Positions 1-6,729 of a stretch of DNA of 38,331 bases are shown one piece after another. A model generated the notes under the pieces. It was not told the origin of the DNA, ran no database searches, and saw nothing but the letters and a program-made list of their open reading frames with translations. Source of the stretch: Solirubrobacterales bacterium (lineage in GTDB: Bacteria > Actinomycetota > Thermoleophilia > Solirubrobacterales > 70-9); contig JAFKLL010000029.1 of NCBI GenBank assembly GCA_017304845.1, forward strand, positions 19,832 to 58,162, given 5' to 3'. Position numbers and translations under genes: made by a program. Within the stretch, counting starts at the first letter, position 1. Each line of letters begins with the position of its first letter.

Positions 1-230
1 ACCTGAGCCGTCGCCTGGCGATCCGCATGCGTGAGGCGGCCGCGGCGTCGGGGGTCTCGCCGCATGCGCTGCGTCACTCCTTCGCCACGCATCTGCTCGA
101 AGGCGGGGCGGATCTGAGGACGATTCAGGAGCTGTTGGGGCACGCCTCGATCTCGACGACCCAGGTCTACACCCACCTCGACGCGGCCCGGCTCCGCGAC
201 GCGTACGCCGGCAGTCATCCCCGCGCCTGA
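1..230 (+). CDS. xerD: Xer-type tyrosine recombinase, C-terminal end (5' partial)
   Basis: The reading frame is open from base 3 to the TGA at 228-230, so the gene begins before the window. The visible part is the C-terminal catalytic end of a tyrosine recombinase. The [12 protein letters not shown] box holds the conserved His-x-x-Arg, LLGHAS holds the second His, and TTQVYTHLD holds the nucleophilic Tyr. The protein ends in HPRA, as chromosomal XerD and XerC proteins do. Xer recombinases resolve chromosome dimers at dif. Its place next to RNase HI and tRNA genes, outside the phage block, argues for a housekeeping gene rather than the prophage integrase. XerC cannot be excluded from this fragment. 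Confidence 0.85.
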   Translation, partial: LSRRLAIRMREAAAASGVSPHALRHSFATHLLEGGADLRTIQELLGHASISTTQVYTHLDAARLRDAYAGSHPRA

Positions 231-249
231 CCCGGGTAGATTCCAGCCC

Positions 250-651
250 GTGAAATTGATCGTCAACGTAGATGGTGGAGCGCGAGGCAATCCGGGGCCG
301 GCCGCGATCGGAATCGTGATCCGGGACGCCGACGGCAACGTGCTGGAGGACCACGGCGAGACGATCGGCCAGGCGACCAACAACGTGGCCGAGTACAAGG
401 CGCTGATCTGGGGCATCGAGCGCGCGGTCGAGCTGGGCGCCGACGAGCTGGAGCTGCGCGGCGACTCGGAACTGGTCGTGAAGCAGATGCTGGGCCAGTA
501 CAAGGTCAAGCACCCGGACATGAAGCCGCTGAACGCGAGGGCGAAGGAGTCCCTGGCGAAGCTTTCCTCCTGGTCGATCAGCCACGTCCGCCGCGAGCAG
601 AACGCCGAGGCGGACAAGCTCGTCAACCAGGCCCTCGACGCCGCTTCCTGA
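250..651 (+). CDS. rnhA: Ribonuclease HI family protein
   Basis: This 133-residue protein has the RNase H fold signature. NVDGGARGNPGPA carries the first catalytic Asp and the GxARGNPGP loop, NNVAEYKAL carries the catalytic Glu, and LRGDSELVVKQ carries the second Asp. HVRREQNAEADKLVN supplies the final acidic position. The family cleaves RNA in RNA-DNA hybrids, for example in primer and R-loop removal. The start is GTG, 20 bases after the recombinase stop, without a clear Shine-Dalgarno, so it is probably cotranscribed. The short form, without a dsRNA-binding N-terminus, is the 'reverse-transcriptase-like' RNase HI type common in actinomycetes and firmicutes. Confidence 0.9.
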   Translation: MKLIVNVDGGARGNPGPAAIGIVIRDADGNVLEDHGETIGQATNNVAEYKALIWGIERAVELGADELELRGDSELVVKQMLGQYKVKHPDMKPLNARAKESLAKLSSWSISHVRREQNAEADKLVNQALDAAS

Positions 652-761
652 CCCACACTCCCAAGGCAAACCGCTTGGAAACATACGTTGGGCGAAGGTT
701 TGCGCACCGTTTGGACGCCAACGCATCGAAGCGGCCCGCCGGGATATACTCCGCCAACTTC

Positions 762-835
762 GCGGCTGTAGCTCAGTTGGCTAGAGCGTCTGCTTGCCAT
801 GCAGAAGGTCGAGGGTTCGAATCCCTTCAGCCGCT
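762..835 (+). tRNA. tRNA-Gly(GCC)
   Basis: A complete 74-nt cloverleaf: the acceptor stem GCGGCTG pairs with CAGCCGC, the D-arm is GCTC/GAGC, and the anticodon stem TCTGC/GCAGA encloses loop TTGCCAT with anticodon GCC. The T-arm GAGGG-TTCGAAT-CCCTT is intact. CCA is not encoded. A possible promoter lies just upstream in the AT-richer stretch around 735-755. Confidence 0.96.
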
Positions 836-869
836 TCCGGGGAGGCTCCACTCGGAGCCATCCCCATTT

Positions 870-940
870 GGCGCCTTGGCGGAGTGGCTACGCAGCGGCC
901 TGCAAAGCCGTTTACACCGGTTCGACTCCGGTAGGCGCCT
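870..940 (+). tRNA. tRNA-Cys(GCA)
   Basis: A 71-nt cloverleaf: the acceptor stem GGCGCCT pairs with AGGCGCC, the anticodon loop is CTGCAAA with anticodon GCA, and the T-arm is ACCGG-TTCGACT-CCGGT. The discriminator base is T. It lies 34 bases after tRNA-Gly on the same strand, probably in one transcript. CCA is not encoded. Confidence 0.94.
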
Positions 941-992
941 CTTCGCCATGCTCAGGCCGGCAGCGCGAAGCCGCCGGCCCCAGAGGGAACGG

Positions 993-1037
993 GGTGCGGT
1001 CGGAAACCAACCGTGAAGGTCGATAAGCGACCGCACC
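993..1037. terminator. Long-stem hairpin between convergent genes
   Basis: GGTGCGGTCG (993-1002) pairs perfectly with CGACCGCACC (1028-1037) around a loop of about 25 bases. It lies between the rightward tRNA pair and the 3' end of the leftward DUF6351 gene, where a bidirectional terminator is expected. There is no T-tract, so this is a candidate only. Confidence 0.45.
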
Positions 1038-1053
1038 GGGGAGGGCCCGGGTG

Positions 1054-3492
1054 TCAGCGGCGGCGGTTTGCCACCCGGACCGTTCGGACCGGGGAGATCG
1101 CGGCTCGGAAGCCGGGGATTGCGATCGCCCGGGCGCGGATCCTGGTGTTGCGGCGGATCCCGCGGATTCGGGTGCTGGCCTGGCAGCGGTTGCCCCTCGT
1201 GATCCGCGAGCCGGCGTTCCGCCAGACCCAGCGCCGGCCCTGACGGACCCTGCGTTCGAAGCGGACCGACTGCCAGGTCACCGCCGGGCATGGGCCGAGC
1301 GTCGCCCGGGCGACCACCACGCCGCCGCGGCGGCTGCGGTTGACCCGGTTGCGGTTCAGCCGGAGGCCCACCCGCCGGACCCGGTTCGTCGCGGTCTGGG
1401 CGGGGCCGAAGGAGATGTTCGTGCCCTTGATCGAGGTCTCCTCCGGGCCGGGCTGCGACCAGTCGCAGACCCCCGAGGGGAAGATCTGATTGAGGCGGAT
1501 CAGCTGCTCGACGGTCGGGCTGCCGTACTCGCTCGGCTCCACCGGCTTCAGCGTGCACTTCGCGGTGATCGAGTCGAGCGGCTTGCCGGCGCGGTTCGCG
1601 GGCAGCGAGTGGGGCGGATAGGCGGTCTGGCAGGACCCAGAGCCGCCGATCGTCGCCGGCTCGTCGATCCGGTTGCCGCCGATCCAGCAGGCATCGACCG
1701 CGTTGGCCGGCTTGTTGGCGATCACCTTCTCCGGCAGCGAGCGTGAGGAGCCGTCGGCGGCGATCGCGTCGAGCCAGTTCGAGAGGATGTCGATCCCGGC
1801 GTCGTCCATGGCCCGGACGTTGGCGTTGCCCGAGGCCCGGAACATGACCTGGTTGCCATGGTTGCCGTTGAAGCGGTCGAGCCGGGCCCGGGTGCGGTAC
1901 GTGTTGACGTACTGATGGACGTTCCCGGTCGGGTCGTCGTCGACCCAGTCGCGACGGTCGACCACCGGCACCGAGGTCCAACCGCCGGCGCCCTGGTTCA
2001 GACGGCCGGTCTCGTAGCTGACCTTCAGGGCTCCGGGATCCGCGACCGTGCGCCCGGCCTGGAAGTTGCCGTTGTCGTCATAGCCGCCGACGAACTCGTT
2101 CAGGTCCATGAACCGCTTCAGGTTGATCGCCCCGTCCTTGAAGGCCTGGAGGCCGTACTGGACGCCGACGTTGTCGAGCGAGCGTCGCGCGTACCCGGTG
2201 GCGGGGTCGGTCCCGTAGACGTTGACCATGTTGTCCCAGAGAGTGCAGCGAACGCCGCCGGGATTCGTGACCGGATCGAAGATCACCGAGGGCGGCACGA
2301 TCGACTCGATGCAGCCCTCCTGGGCCCGGACCACGTCGGCCCCGGCGGCGAGCGCCGCGCAGCCCTCCGGGATCATCAGCCCGGTGATCGACTTCTTCTG
2401 CGCGTTGGTCAGGTTCTGGCCGGTGTTCGTGTTGTCGAAGTAGTTCTGCAGCAGCCGGCAGTCCGGATAGTCCGGGGAGGAGTTGTCGGGGAAGCTGGCG
2501 CTGGGCGTGATGCCGTCGAGGAGGCCCGGATAGTTCTGGGCGATCATCTGGATCTGGACCGAGCCGCCCGAGCCGCCGATCCCGGCGGTCCACACGTCGG
2601 GGCGACCGAGCTCCTCGATCGCGTGCTCCTTGACCATCGAGGTCGTCTCGGCCGAGAGCACGTCGTTGCAGGAGGTGTTGAGGACGTTCAGGCTCGAGCC
2701 GAGCACCACGAACCCGCGCGAGAGCTGCGCCTGGTTGAGGCCGCCCGAGGCGTTCTGGCCCTGCTGATGGCCGGTCGAGCAGCCGCCGCCGTAGTTGTAG
2801 AAGAAGCGGCCGTTCCAGCCGTTGCCCAGCTGGCCGCCGGCGGCCAGCACGGCGAAGTTGTAGACGGCGCGGTTGATCACGCCCGTCTCCAGCCGGACCA
2901 CGTAGTCGACGGTCTGGCCGCTCCGGGTCGTGGTCTGGGTCATGTCCGCAGGCCGGTCGGTGGGGTTGGCCAGCGGCTTGAAGCTGTTGTCGCTGGCCCG
3001 GTAGTACCAGGAGACCTTGGTCGGGGCGGTGCAGTCGGCGTCCTGGGCCGGGCCGAGGCCGAGCAGCTCGGTGGTGCAGTAGTACGGCTCCTGCTTCGGG
3101 CCGGAGAACAGAGGCCCCTGGAGCGGGCTATTGAACACGGCCAGGCGGGAAGCGGCGTTCTGCCGGGGGGTCCAGGCGGTGATCCAGTTCCGGCCCGAGA
3201 CCATCCCGGAGACCAGCCCGGTGCGTCGCCGCGGATTGGTCGCGTCGGGCGAGAGCGAACGGTTGATCACACGGCCGTTGAGGCGGACCGTCATCGAGTT
3301 GAGCGCGGCCGCGTTCGGGCCGGTCACCGCGACCAGCGCATCGCCCCCGGTGACCCGGTTCGGCTGGCTCGACAGCACCTCGATCCGCAGCGGGGCGGCG
3401 GCGCTCGCAGTGGCCGGGAGAATCGCGAGGAAAGCAGCCAAGAACACCACGTAGAGCGGGATTCTCAGCCTGGCATCGGACTGGGTCGGCAC
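1054..3492 (-). CDS. Secreted DUF6351 family protein (tannase/alpha-beta-hydrolase-like)
   Basis: An 812-residue exported protein. The GTG start at 3492 is preferred over ATG 3546 because it follows an AGGAGAG ribosome-binding site by about 5 bases and puts a signal peptide right at the N-terminus (hydrophobic run near residues 13-32, ending ATASAAA). Segments such as SGGDALV-like VTGGDALVAV, PLFSGPKQEPYYC, DYVVRLETGVINR and FFYNYGGGC match the DUF6351 family as I know it. GIGGSGGSVQ looks like a serine nucleophile elbow. The last roughly 100 residues are an Arg-rich, beta-type domain common in secreted proteins of this lineage. The substrate is unknown; an esterase role is inferred. Confidence 0.85.
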   Translation of the reverse strand: MPTQSDARLRIPLYVVFLAAFLAILPATASAAAPLRIEVLSSQPNRVTGGDALVAVTGPNAAALNSMTVRLNGRVINRSLSPDATNPRRRTGLVSGMVSGRNWITAWTPRQNAASRLAVFNSPLQGPLFSGPKQEPYYCTTELLGLGPAQDADCTAPTKVSWYYRASDNSFKPLANPTDRPADMTQTTTRSGQTVDYVVRLETGVINRAVYNFAVLAAGGQLGNGWNGRFFYNYGGGCSTGHQQGQNASGGLNQAQLSRGFVVLGSSLNVLNTSCNDVLSAETTSMVKEHAIEELGRPDVWTAGIGGSGGSVQIQMIAQNYPGLLDGITPSASFPDNSSPDYPDCRLLQNYFDNTNTGQNLTNAQKKSITGLMIPEGCAALAAGADVVRAQEGCIESIVPPSVIFDPVTNPGGVRCTLWDNMVNVYGTDPATGYARRSLDNVGVQYGLQAFKDGAINLKRFMDLNEFVGGYDDNGNFQAGRTVADPGALKVSYETGRLNQGAGGWTSVPVVDRRDWVDDDPTGNVHQYVNTYRTRARLDRFNGNHGNQVMFRASGNANVRAMDDAGIDILSNWLDAIAADGSSRSLPEKVIANKPANAVDACWIGGNRIDEPATIGGSGSCQTAYPPHSLPANRAGKPLDSITAKCTLKPVEPSEYGSPTVEQLIRLNQIFPSGVCDWSQPGPEETSIKGTNISFGPAQTATNRVRRVGLRLNRNRVNRSRRGGVVVARATLGPCPAVTWQSVRFERRVRQGRRWVWRNAGSRITRGNRCQASTRIRGIRRNTRIRARAIAIPGFRAAISPVRTVRVANRRR

Positions 3493-3593
3493 GGTCTCTC
3501 CTCGGTTCGAATCGATTTCCTTGCGGGCGCCTCGCCAATGAAGCACACGGCGCAGCCTCTAGTTGCGGTGCTGCGCTAGGCTCTCCGTCCCCG

Positions 3594-3636
3594 GGGCGCA
3601 TAGCTCAGTTGGTAGAGCGCCACCTCGACACGGTGG
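3594..3636 (+). pseudogene. 5' half of tRNA-Val(GAC); candidate prophage left junction (attL)
   Basis: GGGCGCA (acceptor 5' strand), TA, the D-arm GCTC...GAGC and anticodon stem CCACC-TCGACAC-GGTGG (anticodon GAC) form a perfect 5' tRNA half ending at 3636. The expected variable loop, T-arm and acceptor 3' strand do not follow; only CCGGTTGC at 3638-3645 recalls a T-stem end. All genes to the right are phage-type. I infer a phage crossover in or near the anticodon stem, with an intact copy possibly rebuilt at the unseen right end. A decayed tRNA pseudogene is the alternative. Confidence 0.7.
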
Positions 3637-3826
3637 CCCGGTTGCTTACCACAGGTCACATGGTGGCCGCGCAACCCGCTCACCACCTCATCTCGGGGCT
3701 CTCTGGATGGTCAGTGCTGGCCGTTCGTGGTCTCTCGTTTCGCTCGGAGTGTTCGGTTTTTGTTCGGTTTTTCCGACCCCCTAACCATGAGGGGGCGGTC
3801 GCCTCCTCAACAAGAGGAGACACACC
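3637..3826. other. Intergenic left end of the prophage with an 11-bp tandem repeat and small hairpin
   Basis: I see no convincing gene here. GTTCGGTTTTT occurs twice in tandem at 3751-3772, the most T-rich stretch of the region. A hairpin follows: CCCCCT (3777-3782) with AGGGGG (3790-3795). The position next to a candidate attL would suit integrase arm sites, or a promoter or terminator for the following genes. A good ribosome-binding site (AGAGGAG) precedes the ATG at 3827. Confidence 0.5.
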
Positions 3827-4141
3827 ATGAGCGAAGAGCACTCGGGCGAGATCATCGAGGTTCGTGAAAGGGACGTAGAGGTGGTCCGGGCGTTCCGGTA
3901 CGACGGACTGTTCCACCTAGAGATGTTGGACAAGGACCAGCGAGTCGGGTCGATACCCGGGGTCCCCGGTGGTTGTCAGATCACCGTGGCGGGTGAGTTC
4001 AGGGGTACGCCGCCGGATCCGATCACAGTCAGGCCAGGCAACTGGGTGGTGAGCGACCCGTCTGGCCTGAATGGCCTGAAGGTCATGTCGGATCAGGAGT
4101 TCAACGCCCGGTTCGTCCCGGTTCGGGGGCAGATGTCATGA
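3827..4141 (+). CDS. Small phage protein of unknown function
   Basis: A 104-residue acidic protein with no family that I recognise. The start is supported by AGAGGAG seven to eight bases upstream. The sequence alternates charged and beta-type segments (VEVVRAFRYDGLFHLEML) and has a Gly/Pro-rich centre, GSIPGVPGGCQI, followed by VRPGNWVVSDPSG. It may be a small beta-barrel protein. Its 3' end overlaps the next gene by an ATGA junction, so the two are translationally coupled. It is the first gene inside the prophage. Confidence 0.7.
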   Translation: MSEEHSGEIIEVRERDVEVVRAFRYDGLFHLEMLDKDQRVGSIPGVPGGCQITVAGEFRGTPPDPITVRPGNWVVSDPSGLNGLKVMSDQEFNARFVPVRGQMS

Positions 4142-4416
4142 CCGCCGCCACCCTGGAACGGATCGCCGAATCGGAGGTGAATTGGGGGTGCGTCGCTCGG
4201 GTGATGCTTCACCCGACCCAGACCGGGATCTTGGAACTGATGGCTGATGGTCGGGAAACGTGTCCACGGGACCTGGCTGCCGAGCTCGGCGTGTCGATGC
4301 CCGACGCCGGCTATCACACCCGTCAGCTTTGGATGAAGGGCGTGCTGGATCGGACTCGCTCGGGCACGAGCCGCGGAGCGACCGTTCATTACTACCGGCT
4401 GGGTGGGGCGAGGTGA
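4138..4416 (+). CDS. Winged-helix (ArsR-like) DNA-binding protein
   Basis: A 92-residue protein built around one predicted winged helix. HPTQTGILELMADG forms the first helix, the helix-turn-helix is DLAAELGVSMPDAGYHTRQL, and the wing is GVLDRTRSGTSRGATVHYYRL. This order (Pro-x-Arg-like helix, recognition helix with YH, wing ending in YYRL) is typical of ArsR-like phage regulators. The methyltransferase gene starts on the GTG that overlaps its stop, so it may regulate or be coregulated with that gene. The ligand and target are unknown. Confidence 0.75.
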   Translation: MTAATLERIAESEVNWGCVARVMLHPTQTGILELMADGRETCPRDLAAELGVSMPDAGYHTRQLWMKGVLDRTRSGTSRGATVHYYRLGGAR

Positions 4417-5645
4417 ATGGCAACCTCACGTTCGGATCGGTGTTCTCCGGGGTCGGAATGCTCGACTTCGGGCTCTGCCTCACCGGGATTGACCATGCCT
4501 GGTTCTGCGAGTTCGATGACTGGCGACGGGAAGAAATCCTCGCCCAGCGCTGGCCCGACCAGCCCCTCTACAAAGACATCCGAGAGATCGGAGCAGATGA
4601 TGTTGGGCTTGTCGACGGAATCGTTGGAGGGTTCCCCTGCAAGGGAGCCAGCACCGCCGGGAAACGCAACGGGTTCGAGCACCCCGAGACGGTTCTGTGG
4701 CGGGAGCAGTTCCGACTCATTCGTGACCTTCGACCCCGGTATGTGCTGGTGGAGAACGTCGCAAACATCCTTGCTCTCCACCGAGGAGCTGTCTGGGGAG
4801 AAGTTCTCCGGGACTTGGCCTCGGTCGGGCTTCGTGTCTGGTGGGACTGTGTTCCGGCGGCTGCCGTTGGCGCCCCTCACCGACGTGACCGGGTCTTCGC
4901 CGTTGCTGCCGACCCCTCGCGCATCGGTGGACAAGGATCACGGCCCGAACGGGAAGCACTGGTCGGAGTTGGCACCGACCGTGGTGGGGCTCTTGCCGAT
5001 GCCGACCACGAACGACGCGAAGAACGACACGGCTCCGCCGGGCCAGTCGGATCGGAACTCCCCGGGTCTGCCGACCGTCGTGACCGACCTGTTGCCAACC
5101 CCGCGGGCGGATCAGCGGGACGCCTCGCCCAGGACTCCGCGAGAGGGTTGGCGGCCGTCGCTGATGGAGGCCGTCCAGCTTCTCCCGACCCCGAACGCGA
5201 GTGTCGCGAACGACGGGGAGCGGCCGGAGACGTGGCTGGCGAGGGCCGAGAAGTTGAAGGAGAAGCACGGGAACGGCAACGGGGTCGGGATGCCGCTGTC
5301 GATCGCCGTGCAGTTGCTGCCCACGCCGACGAGGAACAACGATCGTCAGGCCACGGCGAAGAACCCCAGGAACGGGCCGGGCACCTCTCCGACCCTGGGC
5401 GACGTGATCCACGAGTGGAGCGAATCAGCGTTGACTGGGGAAAGTACACCGGAGCCGTCCAAAGGTGGGAGCACGTCTTCGGTGCCGCGCCTGAACCCCT
5501 CATTCGTCGAGTGGATGATGGGGGTGCCCGAAGGGTGGACCGATCCCGACTGTCCGCTCTCGGCGATGGAGTTCAAGTCCAGGTTGGTCAGTTCGTCGGG
5601 GCTTTCATCCAACGACTCGACCGAGGCGAGGTGACGTCGCGATGA
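4413..5645 (+). CDS. C5-cytosine DNA methyltransferase (Dcm-like), outer frame of a nested gene pair
   Basis: This 410-residue protein starts at GTG 4413, which overlaps the upstream TGA. Dcm-type motifs run in order: motif I FGSVFSGVGMLDFG, motif IV GGFPCKGASTAGKRNG with the catalytic Cys, motif VI VENVANI, and motif VIII AVGAPHRRDRVFAVA. The C-terminal part has WGKYTGAVQRWEHVFG, PEPLIRRVDDG and the motif X-like LSALGDGVQVQVGQFVG. Motif IV reads PCKG rather than the usual PCQ. Between VIII and IX the target-recognition region is low complexity, rich in Asp/Arg/Glu with ADADHERR-like repeats, and coincides with a second conserved frame. It probably methylates phage DNA against host restriction. 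No cognate restriction enzyme is visible. Confidence 0.9.
   Translation: MNGNLTFGSVFSGVGMLDFGLCLTGIDHAWFCEFDDWRREEILAQRWPDQPLYKDIREIGADDVGLVDGIVGGFPCKGASTAGKRNGFEHPETVLWREQFRLIRDLRPRYVLVENVANILALHRGAVWGEVLRDLASVGLRVWWDCVPAAAVGAPHRRDRVFAVAADPSRIGGQGSRPEREALVGVGTDRGGALADADHERREERHGSAGPVGSELPGSADRRDRPVANPAGGSAGRLAQDSARGLAAVADGGRPASPDPERECRERRGAAGDVAGEGREVEGEARERQRGRDAAVDRRAVAAHADEEQRSSGHGEEPQERAGHLSDPGRRDPRVERISVDWGKYTGAVQRWEHVFGAAPEPLIRRVDDGGARRVDRSRLSALGDGVQVQVGQFVGAFIQRLDRGEVTSR
4417..5634 (+). CDS. LLPTP-repeat phage protein nested in the +1 frame of the methyltransferase gene
   Basis: A 405-codon frame, uninterrupted from an ATG only four bases after the methyltransferase GTG and ending 11 bases before its stop. 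It is not a random shadow. It carries hallmarks of a phage protein family I recognise: CGGSSSDSFVTFDPG, GEKFSGTWPRSGFVSGGT, five LLPTP or LLPMP repeats, WLARAEKLKEK, NGNGVGMPLSIAVQLLPTP and NPSFVEWMMGVPEGWTD. Members are often labelled methyltransferase, but no catalytic motif lies in this frame. Third-position G/C bias favours this frame over roughly 4.9-5.4 kb. The function is unknown; it could complement the methyltransferase. Expression by its own start, by frameshifting, or not at all cannot be decided here. Confidence 0.65.
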   Translation: MATSRSDRCSPGSECSTSGSASPGLTMPGSASSMTGDGKKSSPSAGPTSPSTKTSERSEQMMLGLSTESLEGSPAREPAPPGNATGSSTPRRFCGGSSSDSFVTFDPGMCWWRTSQTSLLSTEELSGEKFSGTWPRSGFVSGGTVFRRLPLAPLTDVTGSSPLLPTPRASVDKDHGPNGKHWSELAPTVVGLLPMPTTNDAKNDTAPPGQSDRNSPGLPTVVTDLLPTPRADQRDASPRTPREGWRPSLMEAVQLLPTPNASVANDGERPETWLARAEKLKEKHGNGNGVGMPLSIAVQLLPTPTRNNDRQATAKNPRNGPGTSPTLGDVIHEWSESALTGESTPEPSKGGSTSSVPRLNPSFVEWMMGVPEGWTDPDCPLSAMEFKSRLVSSSGLSSNDSTEAR

Positions 5646-5887
5646 GCTACGCACGCTTCGAGGACCCGGGATCGTCGGTCTACGTCTACCTCGACATCGG
5701 CGGCTATCTCAAGTGCTGCGGATGCCCGATCCTCGGCGATTTCAGGGCATTCTCCACCGCCGCGATGATCGAACACCTCGATCGGCACCGCGACATCGGC
5801 GACACCGTGCCCGCGGACTGCTACTCCCGTCTCCGCGAGGACGCCGACGAGAACGATGCCTGGATCGCACAGGAGGGTGCGGCGTGA
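5642..5887 (+). CDS. Small conserved phage protein with CCGC motif
   Basis: An 81-residue protein that resembles small proteins common in actinophages: MSYARFEDPGSSVYVYLDI, then LKCCGCPIL, then AAMIEHLDRH and an acidic tail with AENDAWI-like DADENDAWIAQ. Three cysteines (CCGC) plus the downstream His residues could bind zinc. No biochemical role is known to me. It overlaps the methyltransferase stop (ATGA) and the next gene (GTGA), so it belongs to the same transcript. Confidence 0.75.
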   Translation: MSYARFEDPGSSVYVYLDIGGYLKCCGCPILGDFRAFSTAAMIEHLDRHRDIGDTVPADCYSRLREDADENDAWIAQEGAA

Positions 5888-6159
5888 TCCCCGCGGGCGA
5901 AGTGGTCACCTGCGCGTCGGGTCGCCGGTACCGGCCGGTGTTGGACGCGGAGGGCAAGGTCGTGGTCCAACCCACCCGGGACGGTGACTTGTTCCTCGCC
6001 CGGTCGAAACGGGTGCGGGTCGTGAAAGCGGGCGGTGGCTTGTTCATCGGGTTGCGCCGGCAGATCCTTGAGCCGGTCCCCACTGGGTTGGAGGGTCTCG
6101 TGCGGGTTGACGGCGCGCTGATCCGCGAAAAGAACCACCCGCGCAAGGAGACCCGATGA
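5884..6159 (+). CDS. Hypothetical phage protein
   Basis: A 91-residue protein, strongly basic at the C-terminus (IREKNHPRKETR). The GTG start at 5884 overlaps the previous stop; the frame is open further upstream but only as shadow. It is predicted to be mostly beta strand (VVTCASGRRYRPVLD, KVVVQPTRDGDLFLARSKR). I do not recognise the family. It ends in an ATGA overlap with the next gene. Confidence 0.65.
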   Translation: MIPAGEVVTCASGRRYRPVLDAEGKVVVQPTRDGDLFLARSKRVRVVKAGGGLFIGLRRQILEPVPTGLEGLVRVDGALIREKNHPRKETR

Positions 6160-6719
6160 ACGACATCGAACACATCTTCCCCGTAGAGGACCAGCACGAC
6201 CACATCCGGTCCGAGGACTGTGTTTGCGGCACCGAACCCGAACTGATCCTACTGGGCGGCCAGCCGGTCGAAGTGATCGTCCATCAGGTCATCACCGTGT
6301 CGATCGGAACCCTCGGGAAGCTCCTGCCTGACATGCTCACCTGGACGGAAGAACCCGGCGCCCGTGCCGGCGACCTCTTCATCTTCAAGCACGGAGTCGT
6401 CAGCGAGATCTGGGAGGGACGGGCGTTCCGCTCCACCTATCCTGACGTGTACATTCGTCTGCTTGCCCATCCAGAGCTACGCGACGGTGTTTGGCGAGCC
6501 CCGTTCGCCCGGGCAGGGTTCCGGCGGCCCGTCTACCTGCGGCACGGCGGCGGCACGACCGCGGACCCGACGGAATCGCTGGACCCTGAGTGTCAGGTTG
6601 AGGAGCGGGAGAAGTCCGGGGGGCAGGACTCGAGCGAGATCGAGCGACGCGGAGCCCTCCGGCAGGCGGCCCAGCGAGATCCCCGGCGTAGCGGCCGGCA
6701 CCTCCACAAAGCAGCGTAG
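6156..6719 (+). CDS. Hypothetical phage protein
   Basis: A 187-residue protein with no family that I recognise. The N-terminal third holds HIRSEDCVCGTEPEL, a Cys-x-Cys segment. The middle is hydrophobic and ordered (VEVIVHQVITVSIGTLGKLL, GDLFIFKHGVVSEIWEG, YPDVYIRLLAHPELRDG). The last roughly 60 residues, after HGGGTTADP, are charged and probably disordered. It shares an ATGA overlap with its upstream neighbour. Confidence 0.6.
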   Translation: MNDIEHIFPVEDQHDHIRSEDCVCGTEPELILLGGQPVEVIVHQVITVSIGTLGKLLPDMLTWTEEPGARAGDLFIFKHGVVSEIWEGRAFRSTYPDVYIRLLAHPELRDGVWRAPFARAGFRRPVYLRHGGGTTADPTESLDPECQVEEREKSGGQDSSEIERRGALRQAAQRDPRRSGRHLHKAA

Positions 6720-6729
6720 GATAGGCCGT

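Noticed and set aside
1..230. Tyrosine recombinase fragment as the prophage integrase
   Set aside because: It lies 3.4 kb outside the phage junction, next to RNase HI and tRNA genes, and ends like chromosomal XerD/XerC.
827..1981. Long leftward open frame opposite the tRNAs and DUF6351 3' end
   Set aside because: It runs through two tRNA genes, is Arg/Pro/Gly-rich without motifs, and is a GC-rich shadow of the DUF6351 gene.
1858..3579. 573-codon rightward open frame opposite the DUF6351 gene
   Set aside because: Composition is Val/Gly/Arg/Asp-rich with no domain; the other strand holds a signal peptide, a ribosome-binding site and a known family.
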